Positions 44,754-54,143 of a stretch of 64,000 nt of DNA are shown here, in pieces. This DNA comes from Marinobacterium_D sp050908845 (GTDB lineage Bacteria > Pseudomonadota > Gammaproteobacteria > Pseudomonadales > Balneatricaceae). The stretch spans positions 1-64,000 of the forward strand of contig NZ_CP194171.1 in assembly GCF_050908845.1 (NCBI RefSeq), read 5' to 3'. A program made the translations under genes and the position numbers. The notes below the pieces were generated by a model. That model made no database searches, had not been told where the DNA came from, and was given only the letters and a program-made list of their open reading frames with translations. How positions within the stretch are numbered: position 1 is the first letter of the stretch; each line of letters starts with the position of its first letter.

Positions 44754-45722
44754 ATGCAGCCACACCAGCTTAACCCGTTGATTGAACCGCAGTTTGATGC
44801 GGTAACCGAGTATATTCTCAACCACCTCGGCTCCAACGTTCCCCTGGTAGAGAATATCGGCCACTACATCGTGGAGAGCGGCGGCAAACGCCTGCGCCCT
44901 CTACTGGTGCTGCTGGCTGCCAACGCCTGTGGCTACGAGGGTAAAGAGCATATCCCGCTGGCCGCAGTGATCGAATTCATCCATACCGCGACTCTGCTGC
45001 ACGACGACGTGGTGGACAACTCCGAACTGCGACGCGGCAACGCCACCGCCAACGCGAAATGGGGCAACGCGCCCAGTGTACTGGTGGGTGATTTCCTCTA
45101 CTCGCGCTCCTTCCAGATCATGGTCGAGATCGGCGAAATGGCGATCATGGAGGTGATTTCCAACGCCACCACCGTCATCGCCGAGGGCGAAGTGCTGCAG
45201 CTGCTGAACCAGCGCAATCCGGACACCACCGAAGAGTCCTACATGAACGTGATTCTCGGTAAGACCGCCATGCTGTTCGAAGCCGCCACCGAGTGCGGTG
45301 CGATTCTGGCGGGCAGCGACGAGAAATCACGCGAGGCGCTGCGCCTGTACGGCCGCCACCTCGGCATCGCCTTCCAGCTGGTCGACGATGTGATGGATTA
45401 CCTCTCCAGCAGCGAAGAGATGGGCAAGAACGTCGGTGACGATCTGGCCGAAGGCAAGGCGACGCTACCGCTGATCCACGCCATGCGTAGCGGCAGCGAA
45501 GAGGAACGCAAACAGGTACGTGAGGCGATCCGCCAGGGCGGCCTCGATGACCTGACGCCGATCCTTGAGATCGTCCGCAACACCGGCGCTATCGATTACA
45601 CCCGTCAGAAAGCCCAGGAGCAGGTTGATCTGGCACTAGCGGCACTGCAAAGCCTGCCGGCAACCAGCTTCCGCGAGACCCTTGAGCAGATCGCGGGCAT
45701 GGCGGTTCAGCGCACCAGCTGA
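44754..45722 (+). CDS. ispB: Octaprenyl (polyprenyl) diphosphate synthase IspB
   Basis: Trans-prenyltransferase making the ubiquinone side chain. From the ATG at 44754 (MQPHQL) it is 322 residues, like E. coli IspB (323); an ATG at 44742 is an alternative. The two aspartate-rich motifs are in LLHDDVVDNSELRRG and QLVDDVMDYL. It is divergent from rplU, as in most Gammaproteobacteria. Confidence 0.96.
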   Translation: MQPHQLNPLIEPQFDAVTEYILNHLGSNVPLVENIGHYIVESGGKRLRPLLVLLAANACGYEGKEHIPLAAVIEFIHTATLLHDDVVDNSELRRGNATANAKWGNAPSVLVGDFLYSRSFQIMVEIGEMAIMEVISNATTVIAEGEVLQLLNQRNPDTTEESYMNVILGKTAMLFEAATECGAILAGSDEKSREALRLYGRHLGIAFQLVDDVMDYLSSSEEMGKNVGDDLAEGKATLPLIHAMRSGSEEERKQVREAIRQGGLDDLTPILEIVRNTGAIDYTRQKAQEQVDLALAALQSLPATSFRETLEQIAGMAVQRTS

Positions 45723-45777
45723 GCCGCTTTCGGGCCTCCTATCGGCGCGCGCGCGCGCCCTACCGGGTTCGTTTCAC

Positions 45778-45881
45778 GCAGGAGCGACGCCCTCGCCGCG
45801 ATCAACCGCCGGTGTTTTGAATCACCGCCATGCCAGATTCAATCGACACGGGGTTGTTATGCCCTTTGGGTGCGTGCCTTA
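45778..45881. repeat. Dispersed intergenic repeat, copy 2
   Basis: Contains GGAGCGACGCCCTCGCCGCG then ATCAACCGCCG (45781-45811), AATCGACACGGG (45841-45852), and the 23-base block (45852-45874) identical to 6269-6291. It reaches the tpm stop codon, whose TACTACTGG context also resembles the copy-1 flank. Confidence 0.7.
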
Positions 45882-46514
45882 CTACTGGCGATGCAGCAGG
45901 TAAGCAACTTCGCGAACGGTTTCGCCACTGCGGCTTTTCTCCGCCTCCGCGTCAGCCAGGCGAATCACCGTGAACGCCGGCTCAAACAGCTCGCGGATCT
46001 CGTTTTCCGGTACCGCGAACGGCGGGCCAGCGTCGCCGCCAAACTCCAGAGACACCAGCAGCATCTCCACACCGGACGCTATTCGTTGCGCCAGCCGCTC
46101 GGCATAGCGCCTGCGCATCTCTGGCGGCAGCGCGATCAGGGCCGCCCGGTCATATACGGCACCGACGCCACGAAAGCTCTCCCAGGGCAGCGCAAACAGG
46201 TCGGCGGTCAGCAACACGATGCCATCGCGCTCACGCCGGTGATAGGTATCCACCGTCACGGCAGCGACGTCCAACCCCTGCTCATAAAAGAAATCGCGGC
46301 AGGCGATATCACTCAACTCCACCCCGAGCACTTCGTGCCCCTGCTCACGCAGCCAAAGCATATCCTTTGACTTGCCGCACAGCGGCACCAACACCCGACA
46401 GCCCGGTTCGAAGCGCAGCTTCGACCAGTACTTCTGCAGCCAGGGGTTTATCTCTGCCTGATGGAAGCCGATGCGGTTTTCCTGCCAGCGCTGATGCCAG
46501 AAATCATGTTCCAT
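45882..46514 (-). CDS. tpm: Thiopurine S-methyltransferase family protein
   Basis: S-adenosylmethionine-dependent methyltransferase of the TPMT family, which in bacteria handles tellurium and selenium compounds. It has 210 residues. The N-terminus EHDFWHQRWQENRIGFHQ and the SAM-binding segment CRVLVPLCGKSKDMLWL are characteristic. Single gene between ispB and fabA, flanked by the intergenic repeat. Physiological substrate unknown. Confidence 0.93.
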   Translation of the reverse strand: MEHDFWHQRWQENRIGFHQAEINPWLQKYWSKLRFEPGCRVLVPLCGKSKDMLWLREQGHEVLGVELSDIACRDFFYEQGLDVAAVTVDTYHRRERDGIVLLTADLFALPWESFRGVGAVYDRAALIALPPEMRRRYAERLAQRIASGVEMLLVSLEFGGDAGPPFAVPENEIRELFEPAFTVIRLADAEAEKSRSGETVREVAYLLHRQ

Positions 46515-46677
46515 TTTTATTTATCCCACCTGCCAACCATATGAACAAACGGAGGTAATGTGCCGAATCGCGACCTCTCCATGGAAATTAGCTGACACAG
46601 CTCGTGCCTCACAAGCTGCTAACCGCTATAATATGCCGCTATTCTGAACAAATTGGATGTGGATAAACAGTTTTCTC

Positions 46678-47193
46678 ATGACTAGACCTTCTTCCTTTGA
46701 ACGCGAAGACCTGCTCAAGTGCGGTCACGGCGAGATGTTTGGCCCGGGCAACGCCCAGCTGCCAGTCGACAACATGCTGATGATGGACCGCATCACTCGG
46801 ATCAGTGCCGAGGGCGGTCAGTACGGCAAAGGCGAGATCATTGCCGAGCTGGATATCCGGCCCGACCTCTGGTTCTTCGACTGCCATTTCCCCGGTGACC
46901 CGGTGATGCCTGGCTGCCTGGGACTCGACGCCATGTGGCAGCTGGTTGGCTTCTTCCTCGGCTGGCGTGGTAACGAAGGCCGCGGCCGCGCGCTCGGTTC
47001 CGGCGAGGTCAAATTCACCGGCCAGGTTCTGCCAACCGCGAGCAAGGTGACCTACCACATCCATCTCAAACGTGTGATCGAGCGCAAGCTGGTCATGGGC
47101 ATCGCTGACGGTTCACTGTCGGTTGACGGCCGGGAGATCTACACTGCAAAGGATCTGCGGGTTGGACTGTTCAAAAGCACCGACAGCTTCTGA
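46678..47193 (+). CDS. fabA: 3-hydroxydecanoyl-ACP dehydratase/isomerase FabA
   Basis: Introduces the cis double bond for unsaturated fatty acids. From the ATG at 46678 it is 171 residues (E. coli 172). The catalytic His70 is in CHFPGDPVMPG and Asp84 in LDAMWQ. A consensus -10 TATAAT (46627-46632) lies upstream without a clear -35. fabB follows after 105 bases, making the classical fabAB unit. Confidence 0.97.
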   Translation: MTRPSSFEREDLLKCGHGEMFGPGNAQLPVDNMLMMDRITRISAEGGQYGKGEIIAELDIRPDLWFFDCHFPGDPVMPGCLGLDAMWQLVGFFLGWRGNEGRGRALGSGEVKFTGQVLPTASKVTYHIHLKRVIERKLVMGIADGSLSVDGREIYTAKDLRVGLFKSTDSF

Positions 47194-47298
47194 ACCTATT
47201 TGCGCAGAGTCTGCTCCAATAAGTAACGGCCAGCGTTGACGGCCAGGGAGCACTGCGAACCCAATTAACAGAACTCGACAAATTTAGAGAGGCTACAC

Positions 47299-48516
47299 AT
47301 GCGACGTGTCGTAGTGACCGGAATGGGGATCGTTTCCTGTCTGGGTAATGACAAGGAAACGGTTCTGGAATCGCTGAAACAGGGCCGCTCCGGCATCAAA
47401 TACCAGCCGGAATATGCGGAACTTGGTTTTCGCAGCCAGGTCGCGGGCAGCGTGGACATCGATCTCGACTCACTGATCGATCGCAAGCTGCGCCGTTTCA
47501 TGGGTAACGCAGCGGCATACGCCTACGTTGCCATGGACCAGGCGGTCAAAGACTCCGGCCTGAGCGAAGACCAGGTATCCAACGTCCGTACCGGCCTGAT
47601 TGCCGGCTCAGGCGGCGCATCATCCGCCGACATCGTTGAAGCCGCCGACGTGCTTCGCGAGAAAGGCGTTCGCCGCATCGGCCCGTACCGCGTAACCCGC
47701 ACCATGGGTTCCACCGTATCCGCATGCCTGGCGACCCCGTTCAAGATCAAGGGTATCAACTACTCCATCACCTCTGCCTGTGCCACCAGCGCACACTGCA
47801 TCGGTAACGCCATGGAGCAGATCCAGCTGGGCAAACAGGACGTGGTCTTTGCCGGTGGCGGTGAAGAGCTGCACTGGTCGCTGACCTGCATGTTCGACGC
47901 CATGGGCGCCCTGTCCAGCAAGTACAACGATACGCCGGAGAAAGCCTCCCGCGCTTACGACGCCAACCGCGACGGCTTCGTCATCGCCGGTGGTGCCGGC
48001 ATGCTGGTACTCGAGGAACTCGAGCACGCCAAGGCGCGTGGTGCCAAGATCTACGCCGAGCTGGTGGGCTACGGCGCTACCTCCGACGGCTACGACATGG
48101 TCGCCCCGTCCGGTGAAGGCGCGGTACGCTGCATGCAGCAGGCGATGTCCACCGTGGACGGCACGATCGACTACATCAACTCCCACGGCACCTCTACGCC
48201 GGCCGGCGATATCCAGGAGCTGAAAGCGATGAAGACCACCTTTGGCGATGATATGCCAAAAGTGAGCTCCACCAAGTCGCTGACCGGTCACTCCCTGGGC
48301 GCAACCGGTGCACAGGAGGCGATCTACAGCCTGTTGATGCAGCAGAACGACTTTATCTGCGCCTCGGCCAATATCGAGGAGCTGGATCCGGAAGCTCAGG
48401 GTCTGCCCGTGGTTACCGTACGTCAGGACGGCGTTAACCTGGAGCGCGTCATGTCCAACAGCTTCGGCTTCGGCGGCACCAACTCCACCCTGGTGTTCCA
48501 GAAGTACAAAGACTGA
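47299..48516 (+). CDS. fabB: 3-oxoacyl-ACP synthase I FabB
   Basis: Condensing enzyme that elongates unsaturated acyl chains after FabA. It has 405 residues. The catalytic Cys is in SITSACATSAHC (about residue 162), and the two histidines are in NSHGTSTPAGD and LTGHSLGATG. Adjacent to fabA. Confidence 0.97.
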   Translation: MRRVVVTGMGIVSCLGNDKETVLESLKQGRSGIKYQPEYAELGFRSQVAGSVDIDLDSLIDRKLRRFMGNAAAYAYVAMDQAVKDSGLSEDQVSNVRTGLIAGSGGASSADIVEAADVLREKGVRRIGPYRVTRTMGSTVSACLATPFKIKGINYSITSACATSAHCIGNAMEQIQLGKQDVVFAGGGEELHWSLTCMFDAMGALSSKYNDTPEKASRAYDANRDGFVIAGGAGMLVLEELEHAKARGAKIYAELVGYGATSDGYDMVAPSGEGAVRCMQQAMSTVDGTIDYINSHGTSTPAGDIQELKAMKTTFGDDMPKVSSTKSLTGHSLGATGAQEAIYSLLMQQNDFICASANIEELDPEAQGLPVVTVRQDGVNLERVMSNSFGFGGTNSTLVFQKYKD

Positions 48517-48535
48517 TAGCAGTCTGCAGACCTAA

Positions 48536-48564
48536 AAAAACCGTCCATCTGGACGGTTTTTTTG
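48536..48564. terminator. Bidirectional terminator between fabB and plsC
   Basis: AAAAACCGTCC[ATCT]GGACGGTTTTTTT has a long stem with A and T runs on both sides and serves the two convergent genes. Confidence 0.93.
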
Positions 48565-48586
48565 TATCAGCGATCAGCCAGCAAGT

Positions 48587-49324
48587 TCAGATTGCGCCGA
48601 TCTCGCGCATCTGCTGCTCCATCCACTCGCTGGCGTCCTTCTGTACTTCATCCACGGAACGCCCTTCCACCGGAACCGGCTTACCGACCCGCACCTGCAC
48701 CGTGCCCGGGTACTTGACGAAGGATTTACCCGGCCAGAAAACACCGGCGTTGTGCACCAGAGGCACAACAGGCACACCCGCTTTGCAGGCGAGCATCGAG
48801 CCCCCCTTGTTCATACGGCCAAGTTTGCCCACCGGCAGCCGCGTACCCTGCGGAAAGATCAGCACCGGTATGCCCTCCTGCAAACGCGCCACACCCTGCT
48901 GCAGCAGTTGTTTCAGCGCACCGCGGCGTTCGGAGCGATCCAGTGCGATCGGCTTCAACAGCGCCAGCGCCCAGCCGAAAAAGGGGATTTTCAGAAGCTC
49001 GCGCTTGAGCACCACCACCTGGGGCCGCACCAGCAGCTGCAGGTACAGCGTTTCCCACTCGCTCTGGTGGTTGGCAACAACGACGAACGCCTGGCCTTTG
49101 GGCAGATTTTCACGCCCCTGCACATCAACCTTTACCCCGCAGCTGATCCGCAGCCAGGCGATATAGAAGTAGTTGATGCTGCTGAGCACGGCAAAGCGGG
49201 CACGGAAAGGCAACAGGGGGCCGACGATCAGGCAGAAAATTGCATAGATAATGGTGACCGGGTACATCAGCAGGTAGTAAAGCCCGGAACGCAGGGCCGG
49301 CAGGAAGGTTGAGCGTTTCGCCAT
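48587..49324 (-). CDS. plsC: 1-acyl-sn-glycerol-3-phosphate acyltransferase (PlsC family)
   Basis: Acylates lysophosphatidate to phosphatidate. It has 245 residues. The catalytic motif is NHQSEWE (H-X4-E, a variant of H-X4-D common in this subgroup), followed by the FPQGTRLP substrate motif near residue 150. An N-terminal TM helix is seen at about 15-37. It starts six bases after moaD and closes the leftward unit that carries moaC and moaD. Confidence 0.92.
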   Translation of the reverse strand: MAKRSTFLPALRSGLYYLLMYPVTIIYAIFCLIVGPLLPFRARFAVLSSINYFYIAWLRISCGVKVDVQGRENLPKGQAFVVVANHQSEWETLYLQLLVRPQVVVLKRELLKIPFFGWALALLKPIALDRSERRGALKQLLQQGVARLQEGIPVLIFPQGTRLPVGKLGRMNKGGSMLACKAGVPVVPLVHNAGVFWPGKSFVKYPGTVQVRVGKPVPVEGRSVDEVQKDASEWMEQQMREIGAI

Positions 49325-49330
49325 CTCGCC

Positions 49331-49585
49331 TCAGCCCCCCGTTACCGGTGGGAAAAACGCGACCTCATCGGCCTGAGCGATAGCGGTATCGAGCCCGCAC
49401 ATCTCCTGGTTCACCGCGCAGAGCAGGCGGGCATTGCCGAGTACACTGCTCCAGGGCTCACCTCTTTCCGCACTCAACCACTCGACCAACCCGGCAACAG
49501 TGGTCACACCGGCTGGCAGGTCCAGGGTTTCCGTATCAGCGCCAAGCTGCTCGCGCACACTGGCAAAATAAACCAATTTCATCAC
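49331..49585 (-). CDS. moaD: Molybdopterin synthase small subunit MoaD
   Basis: Ubiquitin-like sulfur carrier for molybdopterin synthesis. It has 84 residues and ends in the required double glycine (PPVTGG), which is thiocarboxylated. The ATG overlaps the moaC stop by four bases. The large subunit moaE, usually next, is missing: plsC follows instead. Confidence 0.94.
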   Translation of the reverse strand: MMKLVYFASVREQLGADTETLDLPAGVTTVAGLVEWLSAERGEPWSSVLGNARLLCAVNQEMCGLDTAIAQADEVAFFPPVTGG

Positions 49586-50064
49586 TCGTCTCCACGCGAC
49601 CAGTGGCCGCTTTTACCGCCGCTTTTTTCGACCAGCCGCACGCCCTCGATCTCCATGCCACGATCCACGGCCTTGCACATGTCATAGATGGTCAGGGCCG
49701 CCACGGAGGCGGCCGTCAGCGCTTCCATCTCCACACCGGTCTGTCCACTGACCTTGCATCGCGCCTCGATATCGACGCAGCAGTCGGCCTCGTTGGTGCT
49801 CAGTTCAACCTTGATGCCGGTAAGCATCAGCGGATGGCAGAGCGGGATCAGTTCATGGGTGCGCTTGGCCGCCTGAATGCCGGCGATACGTGCCACGGTG
49901 AGTACATCGCCCTTCTTGTGGCCGCCCTCGATGATCAGCCGCAGCGTCTCCGGCTGCATCCGCACCCGGCCCTGGGCAACCGCCTCGCGGGAGGTCACCG
50001 CCTTGTCGGAGACATCGACCATGGAGGCCCGGCCTTCGGCATCTAGGTGGGTCAGTTTACTCAC
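49582..50064 (-). CDS. moaC: Cyclic pyranopterin monophosphate synthase MoaC
   Basis: Second enzyme of molybdenum cofactor synthesis, acting with MoaA. It has 160 residues. The family blocks LTHLDAEGRASMVDVSDK, ELIPLCHPLMLTG and GVEMEALTAASVAALTIYDM are present. Its ATG overlaps the acyltransferase stop by four bases. Confidence 0.96.
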   Translation of the reverse strand: MSKLTHLDAEGRASMVDVSDKAVTSREAVAQGRVRMQPETLRLIIEGGHKKGDVLTVARIAGIQAAKRTHELIPLCHPLMLTGIKVELSTNEADCCVDIEARCKVSGQTGVEMEALTAASVAALTIYDMCKAVDRGMEIEGVRLVEKSGGKSGHWSRGDE

Positions 50065-51182
50065 AGGTTGCCCTCCATGCGGCGGCGGTTGAATACCGGA
50101 TTAGCGTACATCTGTTTCATGATTTCCCGCTCTGGCCCCTCTTCGACCTGGGCAAGGTGAGAATCGAACTGCGCCTGATCTTCCGCTGAAACCTCTTCGC
50201 CGGCGGCGGCCAGGTTGGACGGATGCAGGTGATAGTTCAGGTAGATCTGCCGGTCGATCTCCAGCGCCAGATCCTCCGGCGTATCGAACTGGCCACGGAT
50301 CGGCGAGCCAAAGGCGACGTGGACATGGCCCTTGTTACCGGTGATACCCTTGACGATGCTGTCGATATCCTCGAACTCCTGCTTTTCATAAGCACCAGAG
50401 GTCGCCTTCGCCGCCAGCTCGCGCGCTTTGCTGGCATCACAGGGATCGTATTCGTAGGAGATCGATACCGGCACGATATTGAGCCGCTCCACCGCTTCCG
50501 AAAAGCTGCGCTGCTTGCGCTGCGACATGTAGAACATCTTCAGCAGTGCCGGATCGGTGCGGTCGTTACCATCCTTGGCCCGGCCTTCGCGCTGGGCGAT
50601 CCAGATCGAGTGGCCATTCTGGATACTGTGGTCGATATAGCTGGAGAGCTGGGTCAGAGCCGTCATCATTTCGCGACCACGGGCGGAACGGTTGACGATA
50701 AAGCTCTTGTTAAGACGCATCAGGTCGGACACATAGGGCTTGCGCAGCAGGTTATCGCCGATCGCAATGCGTACCGTGCTCATGCCGTACTGGTAACGCA
50801 CCCAGTTCACAAACGCAGGGTCCATGGCGATATCCCGGTGGTTGGAGACAAACAGGTAGGCCTCCTCATCGTCGAACTGCTCGATACCGGAGCAGGTCAT
50901 CCGGGTGGTGGTGCGCGAAATCATCTTCGCCATGTAATCAGCGACCAGCTTCTGGAAATCATGTACGTCAGACACATCGCCGATACGCGCCGCCAGCGCG
51001 ATCCGGACGATCGGACGCAGCACCCAGCCCATCCACTCGGACAGCCGGGGAAACTGGTAATGGGTGATGGCGCGAACGAACTCGTCGTTATATATCAGGC
51101 CGGTAAGCACCTCGCCCACTTCGTCATCACGATAGGGGCGAATCGCCTGATAGGGATCGTTCACCAGATCTTGTTCACTCAT
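50061..51182 (-). CDS. Glycerol acyltransferase-like protein within the molybdenum cofactor cluster
   Basis: Belongs to the glycerolipid acyltransferase (PlsC/PlsB) superfamily, 373 residues. The N-terminal acyltransferase motif reads SNHRDIAMDPAF, in which the acid lies six residues after the histidine (H-X5-D) rather than five. A second motif IWIAQREGRAKDGND replaces the usual FPEGTR. No clear TM helix is seen. It overlaps moaC by four bases, so it is co-translated with it. Substrate unknown; a role in phospholipid or lysolipid acylation is inferred. Confidence 0.8.
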   Translation of the reverse strand: MSEQDLVNDPYQAIRPYRDDEVGEVLTGLIYNDEFVRAITHYQFPRLSEWMGWVLRPIVRIALAARIGDVSDVHDFQKLVADYMAKMISRTTTRMTCSGIEQFDDEEAYLFVSNHRDIAMDPAFVNWVRYQYGMSTVRIAIGDNLLRKPYVSDLMRLNKSFIVNRSARGREMMTALTQLSSYIDHSIQNGHSIWIAQREGRAKDGNDRTDPALLKMFYMSQRKQRSFSEAVERLNIVPVSISYEYDPCDASKARELAAKATSGAYEKQEFEDIDSIVKGITGNKGHVHVAFGSPIRGQFDTPEDLALEIDRQIYLNYHLHPSNLAAAGEEVSAEDQAQFDSHLAQVEEGPEREIMKQMYANPVFNRRRMEGNL

Positions 51183-51266
51183 GCGCCGGCATTAACCTCG
51201 AACTTCGCGTCAAATGGGCGCACATTTTAGCCAACAATTCGCCGTTTTTCATGCATCGGCGGAAAA

Positions 51267-52478
51267 TCAGCGCAGCAAAGAGGTCAACGGGTAGAATCTC
51301 AGTGCCTGACCCTCTTCAACCAGAGTACCCGCTGGCACCCGTGCCAGGCCGTTGCTGTAGAGCAATGACGCCAGCATGCCCGAACTCTGGTTGTTGTAGG
51401 GACGCACGACACCCTCGGCATCGCACTCGACACGCAGATACTCGTCACGACTCTGCGTCCGACTGCGGCTGAAGCCCGCAGACACCGGAAACGAAACCGG
51501 CTCGGAGACCTGCTCCCCCTGCGCCTTGCGCAGACAGGGCAACGCCAGCAACGCAAAGGTAATCAACGCCGAGCCCGGGTTACCGGGCAGGGCGCAGAGC
51601 GGGGTATCACCGACACGGCCAGCGGCAAAGGGCTTACCCGGCTTGATATTGACCTTCCACAGGTCCAGCTGGCCAAGCTTCTCAATCGCCGCCTTGACGT
51701 GATCCTCCTCCCCCACGGATACACCGCCGGTGGTGAGGATAAAGTCGGCCTCGGCGGCTGCACGGCTGAGTGCCGCTTCGGTGGCTGGCAGCGTATCGAC
51801 CACCGCGCCCAGATCCACTCTTTCCATGCCGAGTTCGGCGATCAGCCCCTGCAACAGGTAAAGATTGGAGTTGTAGATCTGCCCCGGCGCCAGTAGCTGC
51901 CCCGGCTGCACCAGCTCACTGCCTGTGGATAAGATAGCCACCCGCAGCGGATGGTAGACCGCTACCTCTACGATGCCTACCGAGGCGAGTACACCCAGAG
52001 CCACCGGTGTCAGGCGGCTGCCCGCCGCCAGTACCTCTCGGCCCTTCTGTATATCCTGTCCGGCACGCCGGATATTCTGCCCTGCTGAGGCGGAAGCGGT
52101 GAACATAACCCTGTCACCAACAGACTCTGTCTGCTCCTGCATCACCACCGTGTCGGCCCCTGCGGGAATCTCTGCGCCGGTAAAAATACGCGCGGCGGTG
52201 CCCGGCTCAAGCGGCCCAGGTGCGGCACCGGCCGCTATACGCTGACTCACCGGCAGCGCTTCACCGCGCTGCAGATCGGCCAGCCGCACGGCATAGCCAT
52301 CCATCGCGCTGTTATCAGCCGGGGGAACGTCTACGCCCGCCTCGATCGGCTCCGCCAGTACACGGCCAACAGCATCCGCCAACGGGCAGTACTCCACCTC
52401 AGCGAGGCACTGTATCCGTGACAACAGGTCGGCGAGGGCGACATCAAGCGATATCAGGCCAGGCTGGCTGCAGCTCAT
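51267..52478 (-). CDS. moeA: Molybdopterin molybdenumtransferase MoeA
   Basis: Inserts molybdate into adenylated molybdopterin. It has 403 residues. The motifs DNSAMDGYAVR (about 66-76), the TTGGVSVGEEDHVK loop and CALPGNPGSA are all present. The start overlaps moaB by four bases. Confidence 0.96.
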   Translation of the reverse strand: MSCSQPGLISLDVALADLLSRIQCLAEVEYCPLADAVGRVLAEPIEAGVDVPPADNSAMDGYAVRLADLQRGEALPVSQRIAAGAAPGPLEPGTAARIFTGAEIPAGADTVVMQEQTESVGDRVMFTASASAGQNIRRAGQDIQKGREVLAAGSRLTPVALGVLASVGIVEVAVYHPLRVAILSTGSELVQPGQLLAPGQIYNSNLYLLQGLIAELGMERVDLGAVVDTLPATEAALSRAAAEADFILTTGGVSVGEEDHVKAAIEKLGQLDLWKVNIKPGKPFAAGRVGDTPLCALPGNPGSALITFALLALPCLRKAQGEQVSEPVSFPVSAGFSRSRTQSRDEYLRVECDAEGVVRPYNNQSSGMLASLLYSNGLARVPAGTLVEEGQALRFYPLTSLLR

Positions 52479-53017
52479 GACAGCGCCCTGCGCTGTTCCC
52501 GGGCACGCATCAGGGTATCGACAAAATTGCAGGGGCGGTGACGGCTATCCAGTTGCTCGGCGATGATCCGGTCCCAGCCTGTGCGACAGGCACCGGTGGA
52601 TCCCGGCAGGCAGAAGATCAGGGTTCCGTTGGCCAGCCCGGCCAGGGCGCGGGATTGAACGGTGGAGCTGCCGATCTCCTCCCAGGAGATGTGGCGGAAC
52701 AGCTCACCAAAGCCCTCTACCTCTTTATCCAGCAGCGGGGCTATCGCTTCCGGTGTGGAATCCCGGTGAGAAAAGCCGGTACCGCCGGTAAGCACGACCA
52801 CCTGAATCTCCGGATCGGCGATCCACTGTGACACCCGCGCCCGCAGCCGATAGATGTCGTCGGCAATAAGGGCCCGGTCTGCAAGACGATGCCCTGCGGA
52901 TTCAACCCGCTCGGCCAGCAGGTCACCGGAGGTATCGTTCTCTGAAGTGCGTGTATCGGATACGGTCAGGACCGCGATATCCAGGGGAAGGAACGCTTTT
53001 TCGGCGCTGTGGGACAT
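52475..53017 (-). CDS. moaB: Molybdenum cofactor biosynthesis protein B
   Basis: MoaB/MogA-type molybdopterin-binding protein, probably the molybdopterin adenylyltransferase of this organism because no mogA is seen here. It has 180 residues. The motifs VLTVSDTRT, LTGGTGFSHRDSTPEAI and LPGSTGACRTGWD are typical. It lies 31 bases after moaA. Confidence 0.94.
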   Translation of the reverse strand: MSHSAEKAFLPLDIAVLTVSDTRTSENDTSGDLLAERVESAGHRLADRALIADDIYRLRARVSQWIADPEIQVVVLTGGTGFSHRDSTPEAIAPLLDKEVEGFGELFRHISWEEIGSSTVQSRALAGLANGTLIFCLPGSTGACRTGWDRIIAEQLDSRHRPCNFVDTLMRAREQRRALS

Positions 53018-53048
53018 GGAATCTCCTGTTACCGGCAGACGGCGGTAC

Positions 53049-54047
53049 TCAGCCGCCGGTCATATTCATAAACCGCAGAATCTGCGGCTCTTCATCAAGA
53101 TTGAATTCGTGTTTCTCCGGCTTGATCTCCATCGCCTGACGCAGGGCCGCTTCCAGTGCTTCACTATCGCCGGGATGGTTACGCACGATCTCGCGCAGAT
53201 CCATGGAGTGTTCGTTGCCGAGACAGAGCAGCAGCATACCCTCGACGGTGAGGCGCACGCGGTTACAGTCGCCGCAGAAATTATGGCTGTGCGGGGAGAT
53301 AAAGCCGATACGGGACGCAGAGTCCGCCATACGGTAATAACGCGACGGACCACCGGTATCTTCGGTGCTGTTCATCAGCGGATAGCGGCTGCTGATCAAT
53401 TCGCGCAGCTCATCGCTCGAGCAGTAGGCCTCAGCACGACCGTGCTCGCTGATCTGACCCAGCGGCATCTCTTCGATAAAACTGATATCCAGACCGCTGC
53501 GGCGGGCAAACTCGACCAGATCGAGTACCTCGTCATCGTTGCGCCCCTTAAGTACCACCGCATTGAGTTTGATACGCTTGAAACCGGCGCCACGGGCTGC
53601 GTCGATACCGGCCAGCACCTTGTCGAGCTTGCCGGTGCGGGTCAGCTCTGAAAACTTGTCGGCATTGAGGGAGTCGAGACTGATATTGAGCCGCTGTACA
53701 CCGGCGCGTACCAGGTCCTGGGCCATGTGCGGCAGCTGTGAACCGTTGGTGGTCATCACCAGCTCCACCGGCAGACGTCCGAGCCGCTCGATCAGCGAAA
53801 GAATATCGCGCCGTACCAGCGGCTCTCCGCCGGTCAGACGGATCTTGTTGACGCCCAGGCGCACAAAGGTCTCACCGATATCGTAGAGTTCTTCCAGCGA
53901 CAGCACTTCGGAGCGGGGCAGGAACTCCATCTTCTCGGACATGCAGTAAACGCAGCGGAAATCGCACCGGTCGGTGACGGACATCCGCAGATAGGTGACC
54001 TGTCGTCCGAAACGGTCGATCAGCGGCGCAGGACCCTTAACACTCAT
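53049..54047 (-). CDS. moaA: GTP 3',8-cyclase MoaA
   Basis: Radical SAM enzyme starting molybdenum cofactor synthesis from GTP. It has 332 residues. The N-terminal [4Fe-4S] site is Cys28-x3-Cys32-x2-Cys35 (CDFRCVYC), and the C-terminal cluster includes FCGDCNRVRLT. It ends in the conserved double glycine (NMTGG), which activates the enzyme. First gene of the moaA-moaB-moeA unit. Confidence 0.97.
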   Translation of the reverse strand: MSVKGPAPLIDRFGRQVTYLRMSVTDRCDFRCVYCMSEKMEFLPRSEVLSLEELYDIGETFVRLGVNKIRLTGGEPLVRRDILSLIERLGRLPVELVMTTNGSQLPHMAQDLVRAGVQRLNISLDSLNADKFSELTRTGKLDKVLAGIDAARGAGFKRIKLNAVVLKGRNDDEVLDLVEFARRSGLDISFIEEMPLGQISEHGRAEAYCSSDELRELISSRYPLMNSTEDTGGPSRYYRMADSASRIGFISPHSHNFCGDCNRVRLTVEGMLLLCLGNEHSMDLREIVRNHPGDSEALEAALRQAMEIKPEKHEFNLDEEPQILRFMNMTGG

Positions 54048-54143
54048 AGAACCACCACTACTAACATTCTTATATTATTTGACTCAAAACGACCGATCGC
54101 TCAAGGTGCTCTCCGAACTCACAACCTGTTGATCCTTCGGAAC

